A stretch of DNA of 13,698 nucleotides from positions 1 to 13,698 of the forward strand of contig CABUJL010000044.1 of the NCBI GenBank assembly GCA_902491915.1. Direction: 5' to 3'. Below, one piece after another: positions 1-6,000 of this stretch (position 1 is the first letter of the stretch; the number at the start of each line of letters is the position of its first letter). A model generated the notes under the pieces. That model was not told the DNA's origin. It worked only from the letters and a program-made list of their open reading frames with translations, and did no database searches. This stretch comes from an uncultured Collinsella sp. (GTDB lineage: Bacteria; Actinomycetota; Coriobacteriia; Coriobacteriales; Coriobacteriaceae). The position numbers and the translations under genes were made by a program.

Positions 1-240
1 CATCAGGTCCAGGTCCTCGCGCTCAAGCGGGGTGATAAAGGCCGTGAGCAGGGCATCCTCGAGCTCATGGTGCTTCTTGTCGGCCGCATGCTCAATCGCA
101 TGCATCTCCTCGAGCATGTCGTGGATCTGCGCGGGATCAAAGTTCTCGAAAATCTTGATGAGCAACTCTGCGGCCTGGACAGCAAGGTCGGCGCAGGCGA
201 CGTAGTTGTCAAAGTAGAACGAATCGGGTTTCTTTGCCAT
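1..240 (-). CDS. DUF47/PhoU-like phosphate transport accessory protein (3' end cut by window)
   Basis: Only the first 80 codons are in the window; the frame runs open off the left edge. The protein begins MAKKPDSFYFDNYVACADLA. It continues with the helical pattern of the DUF47 (PhoU-like, PF01865) family, including an IEHAADKKHHELE segment and the ITPLEREDLDLM segment that matches the family's FITPLDREDI motif. Family members are soluble helical bundles found next to PiT phosphate permeases and thought to regulate them. This gene lies 67 bases downstream of pit on the same strand with no terminator between, so co-transcription is likely. The start is the ATG at 240, preceded by AAAGGA with about 8 bases of spacing. 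In many bacteria the DUF47 gene comes before pit; here it follows. Confidence 0.85.
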   Translation of the reverse strand, partial: MAKKPDSFYFDNYVACADLAVQAAELLIKIFENFDPAQIHDMLEEMHAIEHAADKKHHELEDALLTAFITPLEREDLDLM

Positions 241-307
241 GAGTGGGTCCTTTCGAGGCGAAGACGGGTGGGCGAAGTATTACGGTCCGGATGGACGCTC
301 GGTTTGA

Positions 308-1357
308 CTAGATGAACATCATGAACAGCTTGGCCATGACAAAGCTGATGAGTCCGCAGGCGGGGAAGGTAAAGAACCAGGTGAACATCATGTCCTTGAC
401 CACGCCAAAGTTGATGGCCGAAAGGCGCTTGACGGCGCCGACGCCCATGATGGCGCAGGTCTTGATGTGGGTGGAGGACACAGGGATACCGGTAAGGGTG
501 GCAAGCAGCAGATTCGCGGCGCCTGCGAGGTCGGCGGAGAAGCCCTGATACTTCTCGAGCTTGACCATGCTCTGGCCGACGGACTTGATGATGCGCTCGC
601 CGCCCACGCTGGTGCCGATGCCCATGGTGGCCGAGCACAGCAGCATGATCCAGATGGGGATGCCGGCATCGCCGACGCTCGTCTGGCCGTTGGCGAAGGC
701 CACGCCTAAAAAGAGCACGCCGATGAACTTCTGTCCATCCTGCGCGCCGTGCATAAAGCTCATGGCCGCAGCGCTCGCGATCTGAGCGTATTTAAAGAAG
801 ACGTTTGCACGTCGCCTATTGGCGGCGGCAAACAGAATCGAGACGAGTTTGCACAGGATCCAGCCCATGACAAAACCCAGACCGATGGAGAGCGCCAGGC
901 CGTAGATGACCTTCATCCACTCGTGGACGTTGACGCTGTTCGCGCCGCCGAGGGCGATAGCGGCACCGGTCAGGCCGGCGATAAGACTGTGGCTTTGCGA
1001 GGTGGGGATACCAAAACGCGATGCCGTGGCACCGTAGACGACAATGGAGAACAGAGCCGCGCAGAGGCACGCAAGCGCCATGGTGCTGTTTCCGCCAAAG
1101 TCGACGATATGTGAGATGGTGTTGGCGACGCTCGCGTTAAAGTGCGTCATGATGAGCACGCCCAAGAAGTTGAATGCGGCGCTCATGAGAATGGCGGCGC
1201 GGGCGGGCATGCAACGCGTAGTGACGCAGGTCGCGATGGCGTTGGGCGCGTCGGTCCATCCGTTGACGAAGATGGCGCCGAGCGCGAGAATCACGGTGAC
1301 GGCAAGGACTGGGTTCGACACAATTTGGCCGAGGAAGGTTGAGAACGTTACGTCCAT
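308..1357 (-). CDS. pit: Inorganic phosphate transporter, PiT family
   Basis: A 349-residue, strongly hydrophobic integral membrane protein of the PiT family (TC 2.A.20), which imports inorganic phosphate together with a cation. The internal duplication typical of the family is visible. The first half has FVNGWTDAPNAIATCVTTR near residues 30-48, and the second half has SFMHGAQDGQKFIGV near 200-214. Each half also has a P-[TV]-S-x-[ST]-H motif, at GIPTSQSH (116-123) and GIPVSSTH (near 306). Length is at the short end of the bacterial range (about 330-500), without a large central loop. The start is the ATG at 1357, because an in-frame TAA 11 codons upstream rules out earlier starts. The ribosome site next to it is weak (GAGAAAG), while a far better one lies about 50 bases upstream in front of a three-codon ORF. 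Sodium or proton coupling cannot be told from sequence. Confidence 0.93.
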   Translation of the reverse strand: MDVTFSTFLGQIVSNPVLAVTVILALGAIFVNGWTDAPNAIATCVTTRCMPARAAILMSAAFNFLGVLIMTHFNASVANTISHIVDFGGNSTMALACLCAALFSIVVYGATASRFGIPTSQSHSLIAGLTGAAIALGGANSVNVHEWMKVIYGLALSIGLGFVMGWILCKLVSILFAAANRRRANVFFKYAQIASAAAMSFMHGAQDGQKFIGVLFLGVAFANGQTSVGDAGIPIWIMLLCSATMGIGTSVGGERIIKSVGQSMVKLEKYQGFSADLAGAANLLLATLTGIPVSSTHIKTCAIMGVGAVKRLSAINFGVVKDMMFTWFFTFPACGLISFVMAKLFMMFI

Positions 1358-1387
1358 ATATGGGCTTTCTCGAAGTTTGCAGACACG

Positions 1388-1419
1388 TTACAAAAACATG
1401 ATAAATCGTATCACCTCCT
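1388..1419 (-). promoter_or_regulatory. Strong Shine-Dalgarno with three-codon leader ORF upstream of pit
   Basis: Reading on the minus strand, 1419-1410 is AGGAGGTGAT, a 10-base match to the anti-Shine-Dalgarno end of 16S rRNA and the best in this window. Ten bases later comes ATG TTT TTG TAA (1399-1388), encoding only Met-Phe-Leu. It is in the same frame as pit and ends 30 bases before the pit ATG at 1357. Pit itself has only a weak site. Ribosome loading here followed by re-initiation at pit is a possible use; this is inference. The SD-to-ATG spacing is longer than usual, so it could instead be a standby site. Confidence 0.4.
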
Positions 1420-1570
1420 GTGGGTTTCTTTACCGAGTTCTGATGGGAGAAGTGAATTTTTTGGCACTAAAATTGAATATTAGCCCTGTTGACCGCGGGT
1501 ATTCTTTTTGCTAACACGCCATGAGGACACGCGTGCGCGCCCCAACACCCCAAAACCACAGTCTGTTCGC

Positions 1571-1600
1571 TTTACAACATACAAACATGCGTTCGATAAT
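1571..1600 (+). promoter_or_regulatory. Sigma-70 promoter for a leaderless transcript
   Basis: TTTACA (1571-1576) and GATAAT (1595-1600) each match the consensus hexamers in five of six bases and are 18 bases apart. The expected transcription start, about 7 bases after the -10 box, falls at 1607-1608. That is on or next to the ATG at 1608, so the mRNA would have essentially no 5' leader, a common arrangement in actinobacteria. This promoter decides the start chosen for the next gene. Confidence 0.6.
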
Positions 1601-1607
1601 AGAGGGC

Positions 1608-1946
1608 ATGGAATATCGACAGACAGACGGCAAAACTCGGCGCGTGCACAAGCAGTATGTGGACGTCGTGGCTCGCATCCTCGCGGGCGGACAGGTCGTG
1701 CCGGTCACCGTCTGCTGGGTCGACGGCCGTTGTTTTACGATCGACGAAATTATCTCGACCATTGGGTTTGGCCTGATGGTCCACGGCATCCGTACGGCAA
1801 CATATAAGGTGCGTTTTGGCAGGCACGCGACCGAGTTGTATCTGGAGGACCAGACGCGCGAGCGGGCGGACGGCTCGCAGGCGCACGTGATGCGTTGGTG
1901 GGTCTGGGCCTTTGATCGTACGCTTGAGGGCGAGCGCCGTAGGTAA
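1608..1946 (+). CDS. Small conserved-looking protein of unknown function
   Basis: A 112-residue protein that I do not recognise. It starts MEYRQTDGKTRRVHKQYVDV and is basic (many Arg and Lys), without a signal peptide or membrane helix. The middle, VPVTVCWVDGRCFTIDEII, has the alternating pattern of a small beta-barrel with a W-x-D-G-R turn, and the C-terminal part is rich in Trp (RWWVWAF). Upstream in-frame ATGs exist at 1521 and 1587. I chose 1608 because a good promoter at 1571-1600 would start transcription there and the earlier starts lack ribosome sites. The upstream part would also encode a low-complexity RVRAPTPQNHSL sequence. It is divergent from pit and 77 bases upstream of the Bax-inhibitor-like gene. 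The weak likeness to small actinobacterial W-x-G-R-x-Y proteins is not enough to name a family. Confidence 0.7.
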   Translation: MEYRQTDGKTRRVHKQYVDVVARILAGGQVVPVTVCWVDGRCFTIDEIISTIGFGLMVHGIRTATYKVRFGRHATELYLEDQTRERADGSQAHVMRWWVWAFDRTLEGERRR

Positions 1947-1964
1947 GGACGTACAGCATTCGGG

Positions 1965-1970
1965 TACAAT
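1965..1970 (+). promoter_or_regulatory. Candidate -10 box for the Bax inhibitor-1-like gene
   Basis: TACAAT, preceded by GGG, matches the -10 consensus at five of six positions and would give a leader of about 48 bases before the ATG at 2024. No convincing -35 hexamer is seen at the right distance, so read-through from the upstream gene may also contribute. Confidence 0.35.
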
Positions 1971-2023
1971 GGCAGAAATCTTGTCACCTACGGCGCTGTT
2001 GTGCGCTTTTGAAAGGACGAAGT

Positions 2024-2719
2024 ATGAACGATATCCAGGGCTATCAGAACGGCCCCATCGAGACCGGCGCAAGTCGCGCCAAGGAGATGTCGCCGCGCGC
2101 GTACAATCTTGCCATGTCTGCCCTCATCTTCTTGGGCTTTTGCGCCATGGGCGCCGGTGCTTACTTTACGAGCACCATGGCGTTTGCCCGCATGATGATG
2201 AGCGGCGCCGCCCTGCCACTGGTCTTTGGCTCGTTTATCCTGACTATTGTCGGTATCGTCATGATGTCGGCTGCTGCGGGCAAGCAGTCCGTGGGCCTGT
2301 CGCTCGTGGGTTACGTGATCTTTGCGAGCACCTTTGGCCTGACCGCGTCGTTTGGCCTTGCCAACTATGACCTGCCCACTATCAACACCGCCTTTATCGC
2401 CACGGCCGCCATCACCTTTGTCTTTGGTGCGCTGGGCGTGACCTTCCCCAAGTTTTTCCAGCGCGTATATGGCATCGGTTTTGGCATTCTGCTCGCCACG
2501 ATTCTGGTTGAGATCGTGCTGATGTTCATGGGTGTCTCGCAGACCATCACCGACCTGATCGTGATCGTGGTGTTCGCCGGCTTTATTGGCTACGACACCT
2601 ATGTTGCCACGACGGTGCCGCCCACGCTGCCCAATGCGGTGCTCATGGCGTCTAACCTGTTCGTGGACATTATCAACGTGTTCCTGCGCATTCTGAACAT
2701 CCTCGGCCGTCGCGATTAA
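2024..2719 (+). CDS. Bax inhibitor-1/YccA family membrane protein
   Basis: A 231-residue multi-pass membrane protein with about seven hydrophobic segments after a soluble N-terminus of about 30 residues (MNDIQGYQNGPIETGASRAK). The C-terminus, FVDIINVFLRILNILGRRD, and the preceding FIGYDTYVA are the hallmark end of the Bax inhibitor-1 family (PF01027, related to YccA/YbhL). Family members act as pH-sensitive calcium leak channels or as modulators of membrane proteolysis (YccA with FtsH); which applies here is unknown. The start is the ATG at 2024 with AAAGGA six to seven bases upstream; the TTG at 2009 overlaps that ribosome site and is rejected. It ends 50 bases before a strong terminator, and the next gene has its own leader. 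Confidence 0.88.
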   Translation: MNDIQGYQNGPIETGASRAKEMSPRAYNLAMSALIFLGFCAMGAGAYFTSTMAFARMMMSGAALPLVFGSFILTIVGIVMMSAAAGKQSVGLSLVGYVIFASTFGLTASFGLANYDLPTINTAFIATAAITFVFGALGVTFPKFFQRVYGIGFGILLATILVEIVLMFMGVSQTITDLIVIVVFAGFIGYDTYVATTVPPTLPNAVLMASNLFVDIINVFLRILNILGRRD

Positions 2720-2768
2720 AGCGCGGCATTGCGACGCTTCCTGCCGGACACGGTAAAACGATACGAAA

Positions 2769-2794
2769 GGCGGTCCTTCGGGGCCGTCTTTTTT
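2769..2794 (+). terminator. Rho-independent terminator with UUCG tetraloop
   Basis: An 8-bp stem (2769-2776 with 2781-2788, two G-U pairs) closed by a C(UUCG)G tetraloop is followed at once by six T. It ends the transcript of the Bax inhibitor-1-like gene. Confidence 0.9.
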
Positions 2795-2860
2795 GTGCGC
2801 GGCGGGGTATCATGGATGGGAAAAAGCCGATAGCGGCAGCGACAGGAAAGGTGGCCACGT

Positions 2861-3997
2861 ATGGCAGATGTCGACAACAGGAACCGTAACCGCAGGTCTA
2901 ACCGGGCGGGTCAGCCCAATCCCAAGCGCGAGGCGCGTGTCAAGGCCGCCGAGCGCCATGTGGCGGCTGTGTCCGAGGCCTGCGCCAAGGACATCGAGCG
3001 TTCGCTTACCGGCGTGCGCGAGTTCGATGGTATGCCTGCCGGTTTTGTCGCGGCGATGAAGGCCAAGGCCCAAGCGGCTGCGGCTGCTGAGGAGCAGGCT
3101 GCCGAGGACGTCGAGGCTGCTGAGGCTGTCGAGGTTGAGGCCGCTGAGGTGGAGACTGCGGTCGAGCCTGAGGTGGCGCTCGGTTCCACCGAGTTGGCCG
3201 ACGAGGCTGAGTCCGCGCCCGCGGAGGAGGCTGCTCCGGTCCTGCCCGAGGTCACCGTGCTTGATGCCTCCGCCACGCAAGCAATCCTCGATAACGGCCG
3301 CGGCTATGCGCAGTTCTGCGATATGGCCGTGCTTGCCTTTGCCTCGTTTACCAATCCGGGCGGCGGCTATATCCAGGGCTACCTGGGCCAGGAGGCGACG
3401 CTCTGCGCCGATTCGTACCTGTACAACGTGCTCGACAAGCAGCGCAAGTGGTACGGCGAGAACCGTCGCCGCAACATCAACTGCGAGCTGTACCGCAACC
3501 GTGCGCTGGTGGTGCCCGCGGTGCGCTTCGATCGCAACCATGTGCATGCGTATGCCGACGTGATCGTGGCCGCCGCGCCCAACGTCAAGCGTGCTCGCCA
3601 GGAGTACCGCGTGAGCGACGATGCCTTGCTTGACGCCCTGCGCGACCGTATCCGCTTTGTCCTTGCCATCTGCGATGAGCTGGGTCGTGAGAAGCTCGTG
3701 CTGGGTGCTTGGGGCTGCGACAATAACGGCTTTGATGCCGAGGCCGTAGCCGAGCTCTTCCGTAAGGAGCTCGCGTCGGGCGATTTCAAGGTCAAGCAGG
3801 TGTTCTTTGCTGTGCCTTCTACGCGCTGGGATGAGGACTTCGCCAAGTTTGAGCACGTGTTGGCAAGCTTCCCCGAGCGCAACGAGGAGTCCTATGCCCA
3901 GGCTGCCGCCCGTGCTGCAGCCGCTCGTGCCGTCGAGCAGGCCCAGGCTGCTGCCGAGGATGATGAGGACGAGGACGATTGGCGCAAGTACCTGTAA
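2861..3997 (+). CDS. TIGR02452-type PARG-like protein with acidic Ala/Glu insert
   Basis: A 378-residue soluble protein. Residues about 130-340 match the TIGR02452/DUF2263 family, which carries the microbial poly(ADP-ribose) glycohydrolase (macrodomain) fold. The visible signatures are VLAFASFTNPGGG (157-169), GQEATLCADSYLY (176-188), VIVAAAPNVK (234-243) and KLVLGAWGCDNNGFD (278-292). Known active PARGs have GGG...QEE with two catalytic glutamates; here the second is alanine (Q177 E178 A179). The N-terminus (1-30) is basic and rich in Asn and Arg. Residues about 66-128 are almost only Ala, Glu and Val, a low-complexity acidic linker splitting the usual N-terminal region from the catalytic domain. 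The tail (343-378) is an Ala-rich helix ending in DDEDEDDWRKYL. The start is the ATG at 2861 with AAAGGTGG upstream. ADP-ribose binding is likely; hydrolase activity is uncertain. Confidence 0.82.
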   Translation: MADVDNRNRNRRSNRAGQPNPKREARVKAAERHVAAVSEACAKDIERSLTGVREFDGMPAGFVAAMKAKAQAAAAAEEQAAEDVEAAEAVEVEAAEVETAVEPEVALGSTELADEAESAPAEEAAPVLPEVTVLDASATQAILDNGRGYAQFCDMAVLAFASFTNPGGGYIQGYLGQEATLCADSYLYNVLDKQRKWYGENRRRNINCELYRNRALVVPAVRFDRNHVHAYADVIVAAAPNVKRARQEYRVSDDALLDALRDRIRFVLAICDELGREKLVLGAWGCDNNGFDAEAVAELFRKELASGDFKVKQVFFAVPSTRWDEDFAKFEHVLASFPERNEESYAQAAARAAAARAVEQAQAAAEDDEDEDDWRKYL

Positions 3998-4022
3998 TCG
4001 GTACGTGCTGACAGATAGGTCG

Positions 4023-4056
4023 AGCCGGCGGGAGAGGCTGCTTCCGTCGGCTTTTT
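4023..4056 (+). terminator. Rho-independent terminator
   Basis: An 11-bp stem with two G-U pairs (4023-4033 with 4042-4052), a short loop, and a run of five T (4052-4056). It lies 26 bases after the PARG-like gene and 20 bases before the SGNH hydrolase ATG, so the two genes are probably separate transcripts or only partly coupled. Confidence 0.85.
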
Positions 4057-4075
4057 ACTGAGCGAGGGGCTTACG

Positions 4076-4735
4076 ATGAAAAACGTTCTATGCTTTGGCG
4101 ATAGCAACACCTATGGTTACGATCCGGCGGGCATGCGCGACGGCACCGCGGTGCGCTATGCGCAGGATGTGCGCTGGTGTGGCGTGGCCCAACGTGACTT
4201 AGGCGAGGGCTGGCATGTAATTGAAGAAGGCCTCAACGGCCGCACGACGGTACGCGACGACATGTGCCATCTGGACACCAATCTTAACGGCATCCGCGCG
4301 CTTCCGATGCTGCTCGAGGCCCATAAGCCGCTGGATGCGATCGTTATTATGCTGGGAACTAACGATTGCAAGACGGTCTTTGGTGTGACGGCCTCCGATA
4401 TTGCCCGTGGCGCCATGGCGCTGATTCGCGCGGTGCGCGCATTTCCCTGGACCAATGCCGCACCCTGCCCGCGTATTCTGCTGATGGCTCCTATCAAGAT
4501 CAAGCCACAGATCGCTGATGTGTATATGACCGACTTTGACGAACATTCCGTTGAGGCATCTGAACATTTTGGCGAGTACTATGCGCACGTGGCCGAGCAG
4601 TTTGGCTGCGACTTTTTGAATGCCGCCGAGTTTGCCGAGCCGGGCGATATCGACTATCTGCATATGATGCCCGAAAGCCACGAGAGCCTGGGTCACGCCG
4701 TGGCAGCCAAGCTCCAAGAGATGCTCGGAGAGTAG
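4076..4735 (+). CDS. SGNH/GDSL hydrolase, arylesterase (MsAcT-like)
   Basis: A 219-residue cytoplasmic esterase without a signal peptide. All SGNH blocks are visible: FGDSNT with nucleophile Ser10 (block I), EEGLNGRTT near 50-58 with the oxyanion Gly (II), IMLGTNDCK with Asn96 (III), and DYLH with Asp193 and His196 (V). The opening CFGDSNTYGYDP, RYAQDVRW, VIEEGLNGRTT and LDAIVIMLGTND closely follow the Mycobacterium smegmatis acyltransferase/arylesterase MsAcT, a small octameric enzyme acting on short esters. The natural substrate here is unknown. The start is the ATG at 4076 with GAGGGG seven bases upstream. It is the last plus-strand gene before a hairpin-rich convergent gap facing thiD. 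Confidence 0.9.
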   Translation: MKNVLCFGDSNTYGYDPAGMRDGTAVRYAQDVRWCGVAQRDLGEGWHVIEEGLNGRTTVRDDMCHLDTNLNGIRALPMLLEAHKPLDAIVIMLGTNDCKTVFGVTASDIARGAMALIRAVRAFPWTNAAPCPRILLMAPIKIKPQIADVYMTDFDEHSVEASEHFGEYYAHVAEQFGCDFLNAAEFAEPGDIDYLHMMPESHESLGHAVAAKLQEMLGE

Positions 4736-4744
4736 CGCGACCCC

Positions 4745-4776
4745 AAGCCACCACAAAGGCACCTTTGCGGTGGCTT
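4745..4776 (+). repeat. REP-like hairpin, shortened copy (left outer element)
   Basis: A 32-base hairpin running from AAGCCACCACAAAGG to CTTTGCGGTGGCTT, with one A-C mismatch and a loop of a few bases. It equals the reverse complement of the element at 4937-4973 after loss of seven bases (GGACAGA) from that element's loop. It starts 10 bases after the SGNH hydrolase stop codon and could help end that transcript, but has no T run. Confidence 0.75.
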
Positions 4777-4790
4777 GATTCGTCTGTTTG

Positions 4791-4845
4791 TCTTGATCTG
4801 TAACAGTTTTAAGGTCGAAAACGGGCTAGATGTTACAGATTGAGA
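4791..4845 (+). repeat. Hairpin repeat A (GATCTGTAACA type)
   Basis: Arms of 15 bases (4791-4805 and 4831-4845) pair fully in RNA with two G-U pairs, around a 25-base loop. The same arm sequence and a similar loop (GGtCGAAAAcGGGCT) recur in direct orientation at 4871-4927. Confidence 0.8.
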
Positions 4846-4870
4846 TTATTTAGGTTGATATCGGTCGTTT

Positions 4871-4927
4871 GTCTCGATCTGTAACAGGTGGGCCGAAAAA
4901 TGGGCTCTAACTGTTACAGATCGAGAC
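4871..4927 (+). repeat. Hairpin repeat B (perfect 17-bp arms, GATCTGTAACAG type)
   Basis: GTCTCGATCTGTAACAG (4871-4887) and its exact reverse complement (4911-4927) enclose a 23-base loop containing GGCCGAAAAATGGGCT. It is a second direct copy of the hairpin at 4791-4845. With the outer elements it fills the 252-base gap between the convergent SGNH hydrolase and thiD genes, where no coding sequence is supported. Confidence 0.88.
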
Positions 4928-4936
4928 GTTTGTGGT

Positions 4937-4973
4937 AGCCACCGCAAAGGTGTCTGTCCCCTTTGTGGTGGCT
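4937..4973 (-). repeat. REP-like hairpin, full copy (right outer element)
   Basis: 14-bp arms with one G-U pair (4937-4950 and 4960-4973) around a 9-base loop. Read on the minus strand the loop region gives CAAAGGGGACAGACACCTTTG, a motif type that I recall from REP-like repeats in other genomes. It is an inverted copy of the element at 4745-4776. It lies 14 bases past the thiD stop codon and could act as the end of the thiD transcript. Confidence 0.82.
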
Positions 4974-4987
4974 TTGGGCTGCAAATC

Positions 4988-5818
4988 TTAATATTGCCAC
5001 ATGTGGTTGACGGGGCCGGAGCCTTTACCCATGTCAAAGCCGGCGGCGAGAGCGCCGGTTAGGTAGGCCTTGCCGGCGTTGACGGCGTCGGCAAGTTCCA
5101 TGCCCTGTGCCAATGCGCAGGCAATGGCGGACGAGAGCGTGCAGCCAGTGCCGTGCGTGTTATTGGTGTCGATGCGCTTGTGGCGGAACCACGTGGTGAG
5201 CGGATCGCCCAGATGGTTGCCCTCGTCATCGAGCGGCGCGGGCTCTGCTAGCACATCGTTGGCCTCGTTGACAAAATGCCCGCCCTTAACGAGGGACGCG
5301 CATCCAAAGCGGCGGGTGAGGAGCATGGCGGCATTTTGCTGCGTGCGCTCGGAATCGACTTCGTAATCGAGCAGTGCCATGGCCTCGGGAATATTGGGCG
5401 TGATGACGGTCGCCAGCGGGAACAGGCGGCGTGTAAGCGCTTCGGCGGCGTCCTCTGCGATCAGACGAGCGCCCGAGGTGGCGACCATGACGGGGTCGAC
5501 GACGATATTTTGTGCGTCCCAGGCGCTCAAGCGGTCGGCGATGACTTCGATAATCTCGACAGAAGAAGCCATGCCGATCTTGACGGCGCTCGGACGGATG
5601 TCGTCAAAGACAGCGTCGATTTGCGCGGCTACGATATCTGGCGAGATATCCTGCACGGCGGTGACGCCCAGGGTGTTCTGTGCGGTGATGGCTGTAATGG
5701 CCGTCTCGGCATACAGACGGTGCGCCGTGATGGTCTTAATGTCTGCCTGAATGCCGGCACCACCGCTGGAATCGGATCCCGCGATGGATAGAACGGCGGG
5801 TACCTTACTGCGATCCAT
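4988..5818 (-). CDS. thiD: Hydroxymethylpyrimidine (phosphate) kinase
   Basis: A 276-residue ribokinase-fold enzyme that phosphorylates HMP and HMP-P, using ATP, to HMP-PP for thiamine synthesis. The ThiD signature is complete: VLSIAGSDSSGGAGIQADIK (9-28), AQNTLGV (46-52), KIGM (80-83), DPVMVATSG (108-116), TPNIPEA (140-146), VKGGH (177-181) and NTHGTGCTLSSAIA (220-233), the last being the anion hole and catalytic region. Length is normal for the family (about 265-275). The start is the ATG at 5818 with AGGGAG six bases upstream. It follows thiC on the same strand after a 182-base gap that contains a hairpin and a good -10 box, so it can be made both by read-through and from its own promoter. 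ThiE and ThiM are not in the window. Confidence 0.96.
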   Translation of the reverse strand: MDRSKVPAVLSIAGSDSSGGAGIQADIKTITAHRLYAETAITAITAQNTLGVTAVQDISPDIVAAQIDAVFDDIRPSAVKIGMASSVEIIEVIADRLSAWDAQNIVVDPVMVATSGARLIAEDAAEALTRRLFPLATVITPNIPEAMALLDYEVDSERTQQNAAMLLTRRFGCASLVKGGHFVNEANDVLAEPAPLDDEGNHLGDPLTTWFRHKRIDTNNTHGTGCTLSSAIACALAQGMELADAVNAGKAYLTGALAAGFDMGKGSGPVNHMWQY

Positions 5819-5864
5819 GTTCGCTCCCTTATCCGGACGGATTCAAATGGGTCTTTTACCCCGC

Positions 5865-5893
5865 ATTATAAAGATGCCCGGGCCGGCTGTATG
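5865..5893 (-). promoter_or_regulatory. Candidate thiD promoter
   Basis: On the minus strand a perfect TATAAT (5870-5865) lies 17 bases after CATACA (5893-5888), a weak -35 matching only its last three bases. Transcription would begin near 5858, giving a 40-base leader to thiD that lacks a riboswitch. Confidence 0.45.
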
Positions 5894-5904
5894 CCGAACC
5901 CGGG
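5877..5904 (-). repeat. GC-rich hairpin between thiC and thiD
   Basis: CCCGGG at both ends (5877-5882 and 5899-5904) with an inner CGGC/GCCG stem and a TGTAT loop. Read on the minus strand it is followed by CATCTTTATAA, too poor in T for a confident terminator. It overlaps the -35 region of the candidate thiD promoter. It may be a weak terminator of thiC or a stability element. Confidence 0.45.
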
Positions 5905-6000
5905 CGGGCGATGCAATCTTTACGCAAATGTAAGCAATTGTTCACACGTCAACAATTGACGGGCGCCGCAGCAGGTTTGCGGGCGATTGCCTCGTAAAGG

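Noticed and set aside
1511..2072. Minus-strand frames over the small unknown gene and its flank
   Set aside because: They lack promoters and ribosome sites, and the plus-strand frame has a near-consensus promoter and protein-like composition.
2810..3856. Long minus-strand frame (348 codons) opposite the PARG-like gene
   Set aside because: Leu/Gly/His/Arg-rich shadow of the plus-strand gene, without a ribosome site or recognisable domain.
4745..4973. CRISPR array in the repeat cluster
   Set aside because: Only two copies of each unit, with palindromic arms that differ and no regular spacers or cas genes.
5935..5958. CAATTGTT/AACAATTG inverted repeat after thiC as a terminator or operator
   Set aside because: Only 8 bp of mostly A-T pairs with an 8-base loop and no T run; too weak to list as a feature.
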